Positions 40,978 to 49,191 of a stretch of DNA of 64,000 bases are shown here, piece after piece. Positions within the stretch are counted from its first letter, which is position 1; each line of letters starts with the position of its first letter. A model generated the notes under the pieces. The model saw only the letters and a program-made list of their open reading frames with translations, did not search any database and was not told the DNA's origin. The position numbers and the translations under genes were made by a program. The DNA comes from Streptomyces sp. ISL-10. GTDB lineage: Bacteria; Actinomycetota; Actinomycetes; Streptomycetales; Streptomycetaceae. The stretch lies in assembly GCF_018614575.1 (NCBI RefSeq), contig NZ_JAGGOJ010000043.1:1-64000 (forward strand), written 5' to 3'.

Positions 40978-42198
40978 CTAGACGCGGGCGGACGACAGGT
41001 GCTCCGGGCGGCGGGCTGCCAGGGCGTCGGCCGGGTGGGCGCTGAGTGCCTCTGTCAGGTCACGCCACAGGTCCTCGACGTCCTCCAGGCCCACCGACAG
41101 CCGCAGCAGCCGGTCACTGACCCCGTGCGCGTGCCGGTCGCCCTCGGCCACGATCCGGTGGCTGATGGAGGCCGGGTGCTGAATCAACGTGTCGACGCTC
41201 CCGAGGCTCACTGCGGGAGTGATCAGCCGGACACCGGCGATCACCCCGTGCGGGTCGCCGTACACCTCGAAGGAGACCATCGCGCCGCCGATGCTCGGGT
41301 AGTGCACCCGCGCGACCCGCGGATCGGCGTCGAGCCTGCGCGCGAGGTCCGCCGCCGTGGTGGACGCGGCCCTGACCCGTACCGGCAGAGTGGACAGTCC
41401 GCGGAGCAGCAGATAGCCGGCCAGCGGGTGCAGTACGCCACCGGTCGCGAACCGCACCTGCCGCAGCTTGCGCGCGAACTCCTCGTCGCAGGCCACGACG
41501 CCGCCCATGACGTCACCGTGACCGCCCAGGTACTTCGTCGCGCTGTGCAGCACCAGTCGGGCGCCGTCCTCGGCGGGCCGCTGGAGCACGGGAGTGGCGA
41601 AGGTGTTGTCGACGAGCAGCGGGACCGACCCGCAGGCATGCCGTACGGCACGCAGGTCGACCTCGGCGAGCGTCGGGTTCGCGGGGGTCTCCACCATCAC
41701 GAGGCCGGTGTCGGGGCGCAGGGCCTCGGCGATGCCGGCCGGATCGGTCCAGGTGACCTCGGTGCCGAGCAGTCCGGCGTTCAGCAGATGGTCGCTGCAG
41801 CCGTACAACGGCCGGACGGCGACGACGTGCCGCAGGCCCATGCTCGCCCGGACCAGCAGCACGGCGGTGAGTGCCGCCATGCCGCTGGCGAACGCGACCG
41901 CTGCCTCGGTGCCCTCCAGCTTGGCGAGGGCCGTCTCGAACCGCGCGGTGGTGGGGTTGTCCAGGCGCGCATAGACAGGCGGGCCGTCGAGGCGGGCGCC
42001 GGTCTCGGCGAACGCGTCGATCCGGGCGGCCTCGGCAGCGGCGTCGTACGAGGGATAAGTGGTGGACAGATCGAGCGGCGGGGCGTGCACGCCCAGCTCC
42101 GCGAGGTCCTCGCGTCCGGCGTGCACGGCTTCGGTGGCCAGGGCCCGGGGTGCGGGCGCGGCCGCGGCTGCGTTCTCCATGAGCGGCACTGTGAACAC
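40978..42198 (-). CDS. Cys/Met metabolism PLP enzyme (cystathionine gamma-synthase/lyase or methionine gamma-lyase type)
   Basis: A 406-residue (from GTG 42198; 400 from ATG 42180) fold-type-I PLP enzyme. Family blocks are P-P-L-D-L-S-T-T-Y-P, Y-A-R-L-D-N-P-T, F-A-S-G-M-A-A, V-D-N-T-F-A-T-P and the PLP lysine in H-S-A-T-K-Y-L-G-G-H. The C-terminal S-L-G-S-V-D-T-L-I-Q-H-P is normal. It is divergent from an Lrp/AsnC gene across ~40 bp, the arrangement seen for methionine gamma-lyase and its Lrp-type regulator, so a degradative role is possible. Confidence 0.88.
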   Translation of the reverse strand: MFTVPLMENAAAAAPAPRALATEAVHAGREDLAELGVHAPPLDLSTTYPSYDAAAEAARIDAFAETGARLDGPPVYARLDNPTTARFETALAKLEGTEAAVAFASGMAALTAVLLVRASMGLRHVVAVRPLYGCSDHLLNAGLLGTEVTWTDPAGIAEALRPDTGLVMVETPANPTLAEVDLRAVRHACGSVPLLVDNTFATPVLQRPAEDGARLVLHSATKYLGGHGDVMGGVVACDEEFARKLRQVRFATGGVLHPLAGYLLLRGLSTLPVRVRAASTTAADLARRLDADPRVARVHYPSIGGAMVSFEVYGDPHGVIAGVRLITPAVSLGSVDTLIQHPASISHRIVAEGDRHAHGVSDRLLRLSVGLEDVEDLWRDLTEALSAHPADALAARRPEHLSSARV

Positions 42199-42208
42199 CT
42201 ACCGGGAA

Positions 42209-42234
42209 GTAGCGATCCTTCTCCGTGCTACGTT
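42209..42234. promoter_or_regulatory. Lrp-type inverted repeat and -10 box between divergent genes
   Basis: GTAGC (42209-42213) and GCTAC (42227-42231) are inverted across 13 nt, in the 42-bp gap between the PLP enzyme and the Lrp gene. TACGTT (42229-42234) is a plausible -10 six nt before the Lrp ATG, giving a leaderless message. The repeat overlaps it, fitting autoregulation. Confidence 0.5.
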
Positions 42235-42240
42235 CGACAA

Positions 42241-42741
42241 ATGGCTGAATCTGTCGCACTGGACCCGGTGGACCTGAAGATCCTGCGCCTGCTCCAGAAC
42301 GACGCCCGGAGCACCTATCGCGAGCTGGCGGCGGAGGTCGGCGTGGCACCCTCGACCTGCCTGGACCGGGTCACCAGGCTGCGCCGGTCCGGCGTGATCC
42401 TCGGCCACCGTCTCGCCCTCGACCCCGCCCGGCTCGGGCGCGGGCTGCAGGCCCTGCTCATGGTCCAGGTGCGTCCGCATCGGCGTGAACTGATCGGGCC
42501 GTTCGTCGAGCGCATTCGTGCGCTCCCCGAGTCGCTCGCGCTGTTCCATCTCACCGGCCCGGACGACTACCTGGTGCATGTGGCTGTCACGGACATGGCC
42601 GACCTGCAACGGCTGGTTCTGGACGAATTCACCTCGCAGCGCGAAGTCGCCCGCGTGGAGACGAGGTTGATATTCCAGCAGTGGGAGTGCGGACCGCTGC
42701 TGCCGCCGGCGCCGGGACGTCAGGCGTCCGACGCCGGGTGA
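42241..42741 (+). CDS. Lrp/AsnC family regulator
   Basis: A 166-residue regulator. HTH: D-L-K-I-L-R-L-L-Q-N-D-A-R-S-T-Y-R-E-L-A, V-A-P-S-T-C-L-D-R-V-T-R-L. The RAM ligand-binding domain follows, with F-H-L-T-G-P-D-D-Y-L-V-H-V at its core. ATG 42241 has no ribosome site and is close behind a -10 box. Likely senses an amino acid such as methionine and controls the divergent PLP enzyme. Confidence 0.9.
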   Translation: MAESVALDPVDLKILRLLQNDARSTYRELAAEVGVAPSTCLDRVTRLRRSGVILGHRLALDPARLGRGLQALLMVQVRPHRRELIGPFVERIRALPESLALFHLTGPDDYLVHVAVTDMADLQRLVLDEFTSQREVARVETRLIFQQWECGPLLPPAPGRQASDAG

Positions 42742-42779
42742 TGATGACGCGGAGTGCACCCGCGTACGAGGATGGGCCC

Positions 42780-44462
42780 ATGTCACCCACTTCCAGCAGC
42801 GCGCTGCCCCGCCAGGTCGCCGACGCCTACGTCGACGCCCTCGTCGAGCTCGACCCGATCGCCGGAACGTATCTGGGCGTCAAGGACGGCAACGGGCTCC
42901 TGCCCGACTTCTCACCGGCCGGCCAGGAGGAGATCGCCGACCTCGCCCGGGCGACCCTCGCCGAGCTCGATGCCGCCGAGAAGCTGCCGGGCACCGACAG
43001 CGACGCCGAGCGGCGCTGCGGCCGGCTGCTGCGCGAGCGGCTCACCGCCGAGCTCGCCGTCCACGAGGCCGACGAGGGCCTGCGGACGGTGAGCAACCTG
43101 CGCTCACCCGCGCACGCGGTGCGCGAGGTGTTCACCGTGACGCCGACGGAGACCGACGAGGACTGGGCCGCGGTCGCGGAACGGCTGCGCGCGGTGCCGC
43201 GTGCGCTGGAGGGGTACCGCGCCTCGCTCGCGCTCGGACTGGACCGGAAACTGTTCGGCGGGCCACGGGCCGCCCATACCTTCATCGGACAGATGACGGA
43301 TTGGATCGGCGGCGGACGCGGCTGGTTCGAGGACTTCGTCGCGGACGGCCCCGCGTCCCTGCGGGTCGAACTGGAGGTGGCGGCCCGCAACGCGACCGAG
43401 TCCCTGGTGGCGCTGCGTGACTGGGTGCGCGATGTGTACGCCCCCGCTGTCGCCGAAGCGCCGGACACCGTCGGCCGTGAGCGCTACGCCCGCTGGTCGC
43501 GCTACTTCAACGGGACGGACCTGGACCTCGACGAGGCGTACGCCTACGGCTGGTCCGAATACCACCGTCTGCTGGGCGAGATGAAGACGGAGGCGGACAA
43601 GATCCTGCCCGGCGCGGGTCCGTGGGAGGCACTTGCCCATCTCGATGTGCACGGTGAGCACATCGAGGGCGTGGAGGAGGTCCGTGTCTGGCTGCAGAAG
43701 CTGATGGACGAGGCGATCGAGGCGCTGGACGGCACACACTTCGAACTCGCCGAGCGGGTACGGAAGGTGGAGTCCCGCATCGCTCCGCCGGGCGGCGCTG
43801 CGGCACCGTACTACACCGTGCCGTCGGAGGACTTCTCCCGCCCGGGCCGGACATGGCTGCCGACGATGGGCGAGACCCGCTTCGCCGTCTACGACCTGGT
43901 GTCGACGTGGTACCACGAGGGAGTGCCGGGCCATCATCTCCAGCTCGCGCAGTGGGTGAACGTCGCCGACCGCCTCTCCCGCTACCAGGCGACGATCGGC
44001 ATGGTCAGCGCCAATGCCGAGGGCTGGGCGCTGTACGCGGAGCGGCTGATGGACGAACTGGGCTTCCTGACCGACCCGGAGCGCAGGCTCGGCTACCTGG
44101 ATGCGCAGATGATGAGGGCGTGCCGGGTCGTCGTGGACATCGGCATGCACCTGGAACTGCGGATCCCGGCGGACTCGCCGTTCCACCCGGGAGAGCGGTG
44201 GACGCCGGATCTGGCACAGGAGTTCTTCGGCGCCCACAGCGGCCGCCCGGCGGAGTTCGTGGCGAGCGAACTGGTCCGCTATCTGTCCATGCCGGGTCAG
44301 GCGATCGGCTACAAGCTGGGCGAGCGGGCCTGGCTGGTGGGCCGTGAGAACGCGCGCCGCGCGCACGGCGAGGCGTTCGACGCCAAGGCGTGGCACATGG
44401 CGGCGCTGTCCCAGGGACCGCTGGGCCTGGACGACCTGGTGGAGGAGCTGTCCAAGCTGTGA
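42780..44462 (+). CDS. DUF885 family metallopeptidase-like protein
   Basis: A 560-residue DUF885 protein. The zinc-binding motif is Y-H-E-G-V-P-G-H-H-L-Q at about residue 380, with the third ligand region N-A-E-G-W-A-L-Y-A-E-R ~40 residues later. No signal peptide, so it works in the cytoplasm, probably as a carboxypeptidase/oligopeptidase. ATG 42780 is chosen as the start of homology. A strong hairpin follows. Confidence 0.88.
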   Translation: MSPTSSSALPRQVADAYVDALVELDPIAGTYLGVKDGNGLLPDFSPAGQEEIADLARATLAELDAAEKLPGTDSDAERRCGRLLRERLTAELAVHEADEGLRTVSNLRSPAHAVREVFTVTPTETDEDWAAVAERLRAVPRALEGYRASLALGLDRKLFGGPRAAHTFIGQMTDWIGGGRGWFEDFVADGPASLRVELEVAARNATESLVALRDWVRDVYAPAVAEAPDTVGRERYARWSRYFNGTDLDLDEAYAYGWSEYHRLLGEMKTEADKILPGAGPWEALAHLDVHGEHIEGVEEVRVWLQKLMDEAIEALDGTHFELAERVRKVESRIAPPGGAAAPYYTVPSEDFSRPGRTWLPTMGETRFAVYDLVSTWYHEGVPGHHLQLAQWVNVADRLSRYQATIGMVSANAEGWALYAERLMDELGFLTDPERRLGYLDAQMMRACRVVVDIGMHLELRIPADSPFHPGERWTPDLAQEFFGAHSGRPAEFVASELVRYLSMPGQAIGYKLGERAWLVGRENARRAHGEAFDAKAWHMAALSQGPLGLDDLVEELSKL

Positions 44463-44474
44463 CGGGATGAGCGG

Positions 44475-44515
44475 GCCGCGGGCGTGGGGGGCATGGTCCC
44501 GACCACGCCCGCGGC
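44475..44515 (+). terminator. Terminator of the DUF885 gene
   Basis: GCCGCGGGCGTGG (44475-44487) pairs perfectly with CCACGCCCGCGGC (44503-44515), 15-nt loop, starting 13 nt after the stop codon. Confidence 0.7.
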
Positions 44516-44520
44516 GGCTT

Positions 44521-44673
44521 CCGGCCGGCCATCGCGTACGCCTGGATCAGCAGGATCACCGAACGCGTGTCGACGGGCCCAATGGGCACCGAGCATCCCG
44601 GCGTCGAGCGGCCGACGAGGCCGCTCAGCGCGTGGTTGGCGACGAGGACGTCGAGCCGGCCGCCGAGGGCCTC
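44521..44673 (-). pseudogene. Frameshifted fragment of a short-chain dehydrogenase (SDR)
   Basis: On the minus strand one frame reads E-A-L-G-G-R-L-D-V-L-V-A-N-H-A-L-S-G, the SDR beta-4 block (xNNA-like), and later V-D-T-R-S-V-I-L-L-I-Q-A-Y-A, the next SDR block. The expected linker L-D-A-G-M-L-G-A-H-W-A is found in a second frame between them, so two compensating indels are present; one is an extra C in GGGCCCGTC. Both the Rossmann N-terminus and the Y-x-x-x-K half are missing. A relic between the DUF885 terminator and the rhodanese gene. Confidence 0.72.
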
Positions 44674-44763
44674 GGCCGCGGGTGGCCACGAGCCGTGCGG
44701 GCGCCTCGGGACGGGGAGAGGTCCTGGGCCGCATGGACCTCTTCGGCGCGGCCGGGCCGTTGG

Positions 44764-45264
44764 TCAGCAGCCGCAGGCGTCCGTGCCGACGGGGGCCGTG
44801 AGCGGGTCGGCGTCGCGGGTGGTACTGCCTTCCCGGGTCTCGTACGCAAAGCCCTCCCTCGCCCAGTACTCGAAGCCACCGAGCATCTCCTTGACCGGGA
44901 AGCCGAGTTCGGCGAGGGCCAGCGCGGCGCGGGTGGCGCCGTTGCAGCCGGGGCCCCAGCAGTAGGTGACGACGGGAACGGACGTGTCCAGCAGGGTCCC
45001 GGCCTGCTCGGGGATCCGGGCGGTCGGCAGGTGGATCGCGCCGGGGACGCGGCCCTGGTCCCAGGAGTCGGTCGAACGGCAGTCGAGCACCACGAATCCC
45101 GGGTCGCCGCCCGCGGCCAGCGCGGTGGCCACGTCGGAGACGTCGGCGTGGAAGGCGAGGCTCGCGCGGAAGTACGCCGCGGCGGCGGCCGGTGCGGCGG
45201 GCGGCACCCGCAGGACGGGGTTGGCGGCGGGCGTCTCGGGAGCGTGGGTCTGCGTCGTTGTCAT
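44764..45264 (-). CDS. Rhodanese-like sulfurtransferase
   Basis: A 166-residue single-domain rhodanese. The fold-defining V-V-L-D-C-R-S-T-D-S-W-D-Q-G-R-V-P-G-A-I-H-L-P-T is intact. The active-site loop is T-Y-C-W-G-P-G-C-N-G-A, with the persulfide Cys as Y-C and a second Cys, a variant common in Streptomyces proteins paired with an Lrp gene. The C-terminus ends C-G-C. ATG 45264. Probably regulated by the divergent AsnC protein. Confidence 0.88.
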   Translation of the reverse strand: MTTTQTHAPETPAANPVLRVPPAAPAAAAAYFRASLAFHADVSDVATALAAGGDPGFVVLDCRSTDSWDQGRVPGAIHLPTARIPEQAGTLLDTSVPVVTYCWGPGCNGATRAALALAELGFPVKEMLGGFEYWAREGFAYETREGSTTRDADPLTAPVGTDACGC

Positions 45265-45305
45265 GCCCAGGAATCTAGGGGCGCCGATCACTTCCCTGAA
45301 GAAGA

Positions 45306-45339
45306 AATCCCCGGCACATCTCTTGATCTGCGGGGGATT
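45306..45339. promoter_or_regulatory. Inverted repeat between rhodanese and AsnC genes
   Basis: AATCCCC (45306-45312) and GGGGATT (45333-45339) are inverted across 20 nt in a 94-bp divergent gap. A likely binding site for the AsnC-type regulator. Confidence 0.5.
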
Positions 45340-45358
45340 CCCCTGTTAGCTCTCGAGG

Positions 45359-45805
45359 ATGACGGGATATTCACCGGACGCCACCGACTGGCGCATCTTG
45401 CAGGCCCTCCAGACCCAGGGACGGGCCAGCTTCGCCGAGCTGGCCAGGTCCGTGTCCATGTCGGCGAGTGCCGTCACCGAGCGCGTGCGCAGGCTGGAGG
45501 AGGCCGGCGTCATCAAGGGGTACGCAGCGGTGGTCGACCAGGACCGGCTGGGGCTGCCGATCCTCGCGTTCGTACGCCTGCGGTACCCGAACGGGAACTA
45601 CAAGCCGTTCCACGACCTGCTGGACACCACCCCCGAGATCCTCGAGGCGCACCATGTCACGGGCGACGACTGCTTCGTGCTGAAGGTCGCGGCCCGTTCG
45701 ATGCGCCACCTCGAAGAGGTCTCCGGGAAGGTCGGCGCGCTGGGGTCGGTGACGACGAGCATCGTGTACTCGTCGCCCCTGCCGAGCCGGCCGATCAGCC
45801 GCTGA
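45359..45805 (+). CDS. Lrp/AsnC family regulator
   Basis: A 148-residue regulator: D-W-R-I-L-Q-A-L-Q-T-Q-G-R-A-S-F-A-E-L-A, then S-M-S-A-S-A-V-T-E-R-V-R-R-L-E-E-A-G-V. The RAM domain includes H-H-V-T-G-D-D-C-F-V-L-K-V. ATG 45359 with CTCGAGG upstream. Divergent from rhodanese; the pair probably handles cysteine or sulfur status. Confidence 0.9.
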   Translation: MTGYSPDATDWRILQALQTQGRASFAELARSVSMSASAVTERVRRLEEAGVIKGYAAVVDQDRLGLPILAFVRLRYPNGNYKPFHDLLDTTPEILEAHHVTGDDCFVLKVAARSMRHLEEVSGKVGALGSVTTSIVYSSPLPSRPISR

Positions 45806-45825
45806 GCGGCCGGCCGGCGCCCCGC

Positions 45826-48800
45826 TCAGTCGCCGGACCCGCCGGTCCGCAGTCTCACCGCCGAGCCGTGGCGCTCCTTGACGACCTCCAGCTGAGCCGG
45901 GATGCGCCGCCGCAGATCGCCGACATGGCTGACGATGCCGACGCTGCGGTCCCGCTCGCGCAGTGAGTCCAGGACGTCGAGCACCTCGTCGAGGGTCTGG
46001 TCGTCGAGACTGCCGAAGCCCTCGTCGATGAAGAGCGTGTCGAGCCGCATGCCGCCGGCCTCGTCGGTGACGACATCGGCGAGACCGAGTGCGAGGGCGA
46101 GCGAGGCGAAGAACGTCTCGCCGCCCGAGAGCGTCGCCGTGTCCCGTTCCCTGCCGGTCCATGCGTCGACCACATGCAGCCCCAGCCCGGCCCGCTTCCC
46201 GCCCGTGCGGGCGTCGGAGTGGACGAGCGTGTACCGCTCCGACGACATGCGCTGCAACCGTACGGTCGCTGCCGCCGCCACCTGCTCCAGCCGTGCCGCG
46301 AGGACGTACGACTCCAGGCGCATCTTGCGCTCGTTGTCGGCGGACGTGCCCGCGGTCAGCCCGGCGAGGCGGGCCACGCGGTCGTACCGCTCGCGCAGCG
46401 GGCCGAGCCGCAGGACCTCCTGCTCGGACTGGCGGGAAAGCCGGTCCAGCTCGGCACAGCACTGCCGGGCGGCGGCGAGCCGGGACGCGGCGTCACGCAG
46501 GGCCCGGTCGGCCGCCAGGGCGTCGGCCTCGGCTCCCTCGGCGTCGGCGGCGGACCGCGCGGCCGCGCTCCTCGCGTCCTCCTCGGCGAGCCGTTCGGCG
46601 ACCGCTGCCTCCTCGGTGCGCCAGGCGTCGATCCGCCGCTGCATGTCGCGCTGCGCGGCGTCGGCGACGACGGCCGCCGCCGCGTCGGCCGGCGTGTCGA
46701 ACCCGGCCTGGAACGCGGCATCGGCCAGCCGGTCGTCGGCCTCCTTCAACCGCTGCTCGGCGGCGTCGAGTGCCCGTACCGCTTCGGCGGCGGCCGCCAG
46801 CAGTCCGGCACGGCGCTCAAGGAGCTCGGCACGTTCGGCCACGCTCGCGGCGTCGCCGCGTGCTCGTGCCAACTCGTCGTCCAGGCCGGCCTGTTCTCCG
46901 TCAAGCGCCTCACGCCGCGACATCCGGGCGGAGACACGGCGCTCCGCCTGCTGCCGTGCGTCGACACGCTCACGGTGCTCGCGCTCGGCCCGTTCGAGCG
47001 CTTCCCTGGCGGCGTGCAGGCCGGAGGCGGTGCGACGCGCCTCGGCGTGCTCGCGCTCCAACTCCTGGACGGCGACGCGCAGATCGTCGACGGACGGGGC
47101 GTCCTGCGCCTCCCGGGGCGCGGGAACACCGTGAGCGCCGCTGCGGGGGGCGGCGCCCCCGAGCATGCCGTCGACGCTGTGCGCGCGGCTGCCGGGCAGG
47201 GTCCCGTGTCCGGCGGGGCCCGCCGCCGGGACGTCCGGTTCAGCGCCGTCACCGGGCTGCGGGGCCGGACCCGCACGCCAGGACGGGGCGCCGGCCGGAC
47301 CGTCGCCCGGCAGCCCGCTCTCGGCTCCTGTGGCCGTATCGCCCGCAACGGTCGCGCCGCGGGCACCCGAGGGGATCACGCGGACGCCGGCCGTCGATAC
47401 GACCGCCTCCGGATCACCGGACGCGCCACTCCCCCCAGCCGTCGCCGTACCGCCCGTCCGTGCGCGGGAGGCCGCGCTGGCGCGGGCCTCGTGAAGGACC
47501 GCCAGGTCGCGTTCGGCCTCGGTCTTCGCCGCCTCGGCCCGCGTGCTCGCCGCGTACGCCTCCTCCTCCGCGGCGCGGTCCACATGGTCGGCGGCCACGC
47601 GGGCCGGTGCCGGATGGGCCGCCGAGCCGCAGACGGCGCACGGCTGTCCGGGCGTCAGCTGGGACGCCAGCTCCGCGGCGATGCCGCGCAATCGGCGCTC
47701 CTTGAGGTCCAGCCAGGCCGCCTTCGCACGGTTGGCGCCGTCGTGCAGGGTGCGCAGGCGAGCCTCGGCGCGTCCGGCGCGGGCGGTCAGCTCGTCGCGC
47801 TCACGTGCCGCGCTCAGCCGCTCGCGGGCTGGTTCAAGACGGCCCGCCAGCTGTTCGGCACGGGTCGCCGCCTCCTGTGCGGCCGCGATCCGGTCCTGGT
47901 GGGAGCGGCGCAGGCCCTCCCATTCGGCCAGCCACGCGGTCGCCTCCTGGAGCACGTCGTCGTCCGCGCGGGCCTGCCGGTCCAGGTCGGCGCGCTCGCG
48001 GGCGATGTCCGTGCTGCGCTGCTCCGCCCGGCGCGCCGACTCCAGGCCGCCCAGTTCCTGGCGGAGCGTCCGTTCGCGCCCCAGGAGCTGTTCGGCGCCT
48101 GCCTCGGCCAGGTCGGCGGGCAGGCCGGCCTGTGTCCGCTCCCGTTCCACGCCGGCGGCGCTTCGCTCGTGCTCGGCCTCGTCGCGCAGCCGCAGTGCGG
48201 GCCCGACCAGATCCGCTTTGCGGGCCCGCTCCAGCTCGGCGACGAGCGCCTCGTGTCCGGGGCGCGCGGCCTCCAGGGCGTCGGCCCGGCACCGGGCGTC
48301 GGCGTGGCGCCGCTGGAGCCGGGCGAGATCCCTCTCGCCGTCGAGTGCGTGCCGGGCCGCGGCCTGCCGGCTCTCCGCGGCGGCGGCGGCCTGTGCGGCG
48401 ATGTCCAGCCGTTCCCGCGCGCCGGAGCGGGCCACGGCCGCCCACTGCAGGACGGCGGCGGCGAGACCGGGATCGCCCGGCTGCTGGTCCGGCGGCGGCC
48501 AGTCGCCCGCCGCGTCGCCCGCGGCCTGTTCCATCCGGTGGACCAGGGCGAGCAGGCGCTCGTCACCGGCGCGCACCCGGGCTTCGGCAGCGCGGCGCAG
48601 GTCGGCGAGGCGCTCCTCCACCGCGGCGAAGCGGCGGGTGTCGAAGAGGCGCCCGAGGAGTTTGCCGCGCGCCTCGGCGTCGGCGCGCAGGAAGCGGGCG
48701 AAGTCACCCTGCGGCAACAGGACGACCTGGCAGAACTGGTCCCGGCTCATGCCGAGCAGCTGCGTGATCTCCTCGCCGATCTCCTGGTGCGATTTGCTGA

Positions 48801-49191
48801 GCGGGCGCCATTGCCGGGTGTCGGCGTCGTATTCGCGCAGCAGGCTCTGCGCCCGCTCGGTGACGAAGCCGGCGCCGCGCGCCTTCGGGCGGGGTTGCGC
48901 GGGCCGGCGGGTGACCTCCAGCCTGCGTCCGGCGACGGTGAGTTCGAGGCAGACCTCGGTGGGAGTGCGCACCTCGGCGTGGTCGCTGCGCAGCGAGGTA
49001 CCCGGGCTCTGGCGTGCGCCGGGCACTGCTCCGTAGAGGGCGAAGCAGACCGCGTCGAGGACAGAGGTCTTGCCCGCGCCCGTGGGGCCGTGCAGCAGGA
49101 ACAGGCCCGCCGATGAGAGCGTGTCGAAGTCGACTTCCTGGGTGGCGCCGAACGGTCCGAAGGCCGTGACGGTCAACCGGTGCAGCCTCAC
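45826..49191 (-). CDS. sbcC: Exonuclease SbcC (Rad50-like ATPase) with long internal insertion
   Basis: A 1121-residue SMC-like ATPase that with SbcD cuts DNA hairpins and ends. Walker A is G-P-T-G-A-G-K-T-S at about residue 35; a Q-loop region F-C-Q-V-V-L-L-P-Q-G-D-F-A-R-F-L is at 160; the zinc hook C-A-V-C is at about 516; the ABC signature L-S-G-G-E-T-F-F and Walker B F-I-D-E-G-F-G-S are near the C-terminus. Right after the hook-proximal coiled coil, residues ~570-695 are a Gly/Ala/Pro-rich low-complexity insertion with no heptad pattern. It overlaps sbcD by 4 nt. Confidence 0.93.
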   Translation of the reverse strand: MRLHRLTVTAFGPFGATQEVDFDTLSSAGLFLLHGPTGAGKTSVLDAVCFALYGAVPGARQSPGTSLRSDHAEVRTPTEVCLELTVAGRRLEVTRRPAQPRPKARGAGFVTERAQSLLREYDADTRQWRPLSKSHQEIGEEITQLLGMSRDQFCQVVLLPQGDFARFLRADAEARGKLLGRLFDTRRFAAVEERLADLRRAAEARVRAGDERLLALVHRMEQAAGDAAGDWPPPDQQPGDPGLAAAVLQWAAVARSGARERLDIAAQAAAAAESRQAAARHALDGERDLARLQRRHADARCRADALEAARPGHEALVAELERARKADLVGPALRLRDEAEHERSAAGVERERTQAGLPADLAEAGAEQLLGRERTLRQELGGLESARRAEQRSTDIARERADLDRQARADDDVLQEATAWLAEWEGLRRSHQDRIAAAQEAATRAEQLAGRLEPARERLSAARERDELTARAGRAEARLRTLHDGANRAKAAWLDLKERRLRGIAAELASQLTPGQPCAVCGSAAHPAPARVAADHVDRAAEEEAYAASTRAEAAKTEAERDLAVLHEARASAASRARTGGTATAGGSGASGDPEAVVSTAGVRVIPSGARGATVAGDTATGAESGLPGDGPAGAPSWRAGPAPQPGDGAEPDVPAAGPAGHGTLPGSRAHSVDGMLGGAAPRSGAHGVPAPREAQDAPSVDDLRVAVQELEREHAEARRTASGLHAAREALERAEREHRERVDARQQAERRVSARMSRREALDGEQAGLDDELARARGDAASVAERAELLERRAGLLAAAAEAVRALDAAEQRLKEADDRLADAAFQAGFDTPADAAAAVVADAAQRDMQRRIDAWRTEEAAVAERLAEEDARSAAARSAADAEGAEADALAADRALRDAASRLAAARQCCAELDRLSRQSEQEVLRLGPLRERYDRVARLAGLTAGTSADNERKMRLESYVLAARLEQVAAAATVRLQRMSSERYTLVHSDARTGGKRAGLGLHVVDAWTGRERDTATLSGGETFFASLALALGLADVVTDEAGGMRLDTLFIDEGFGSLDDQTLDEVLDVLDSLRERDRSVGIVSHVGDLRRRIPAQLEVVKERHGSAVRLRTGGSGD

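Noticed and set aside
45805..45829. GAGCGG/CCGCTC hairpin between AsnC and sbcC as a terminator
   Set aside because: Only 6 bp with a 12-nt loop and overlapping both stop regions; too weak to call.
46174..49116. 980-codon rightward open frame opposite sbcC
   Set aside because: An antisense shadow of a 1121-residue gene with intact motifs; no domain in it.
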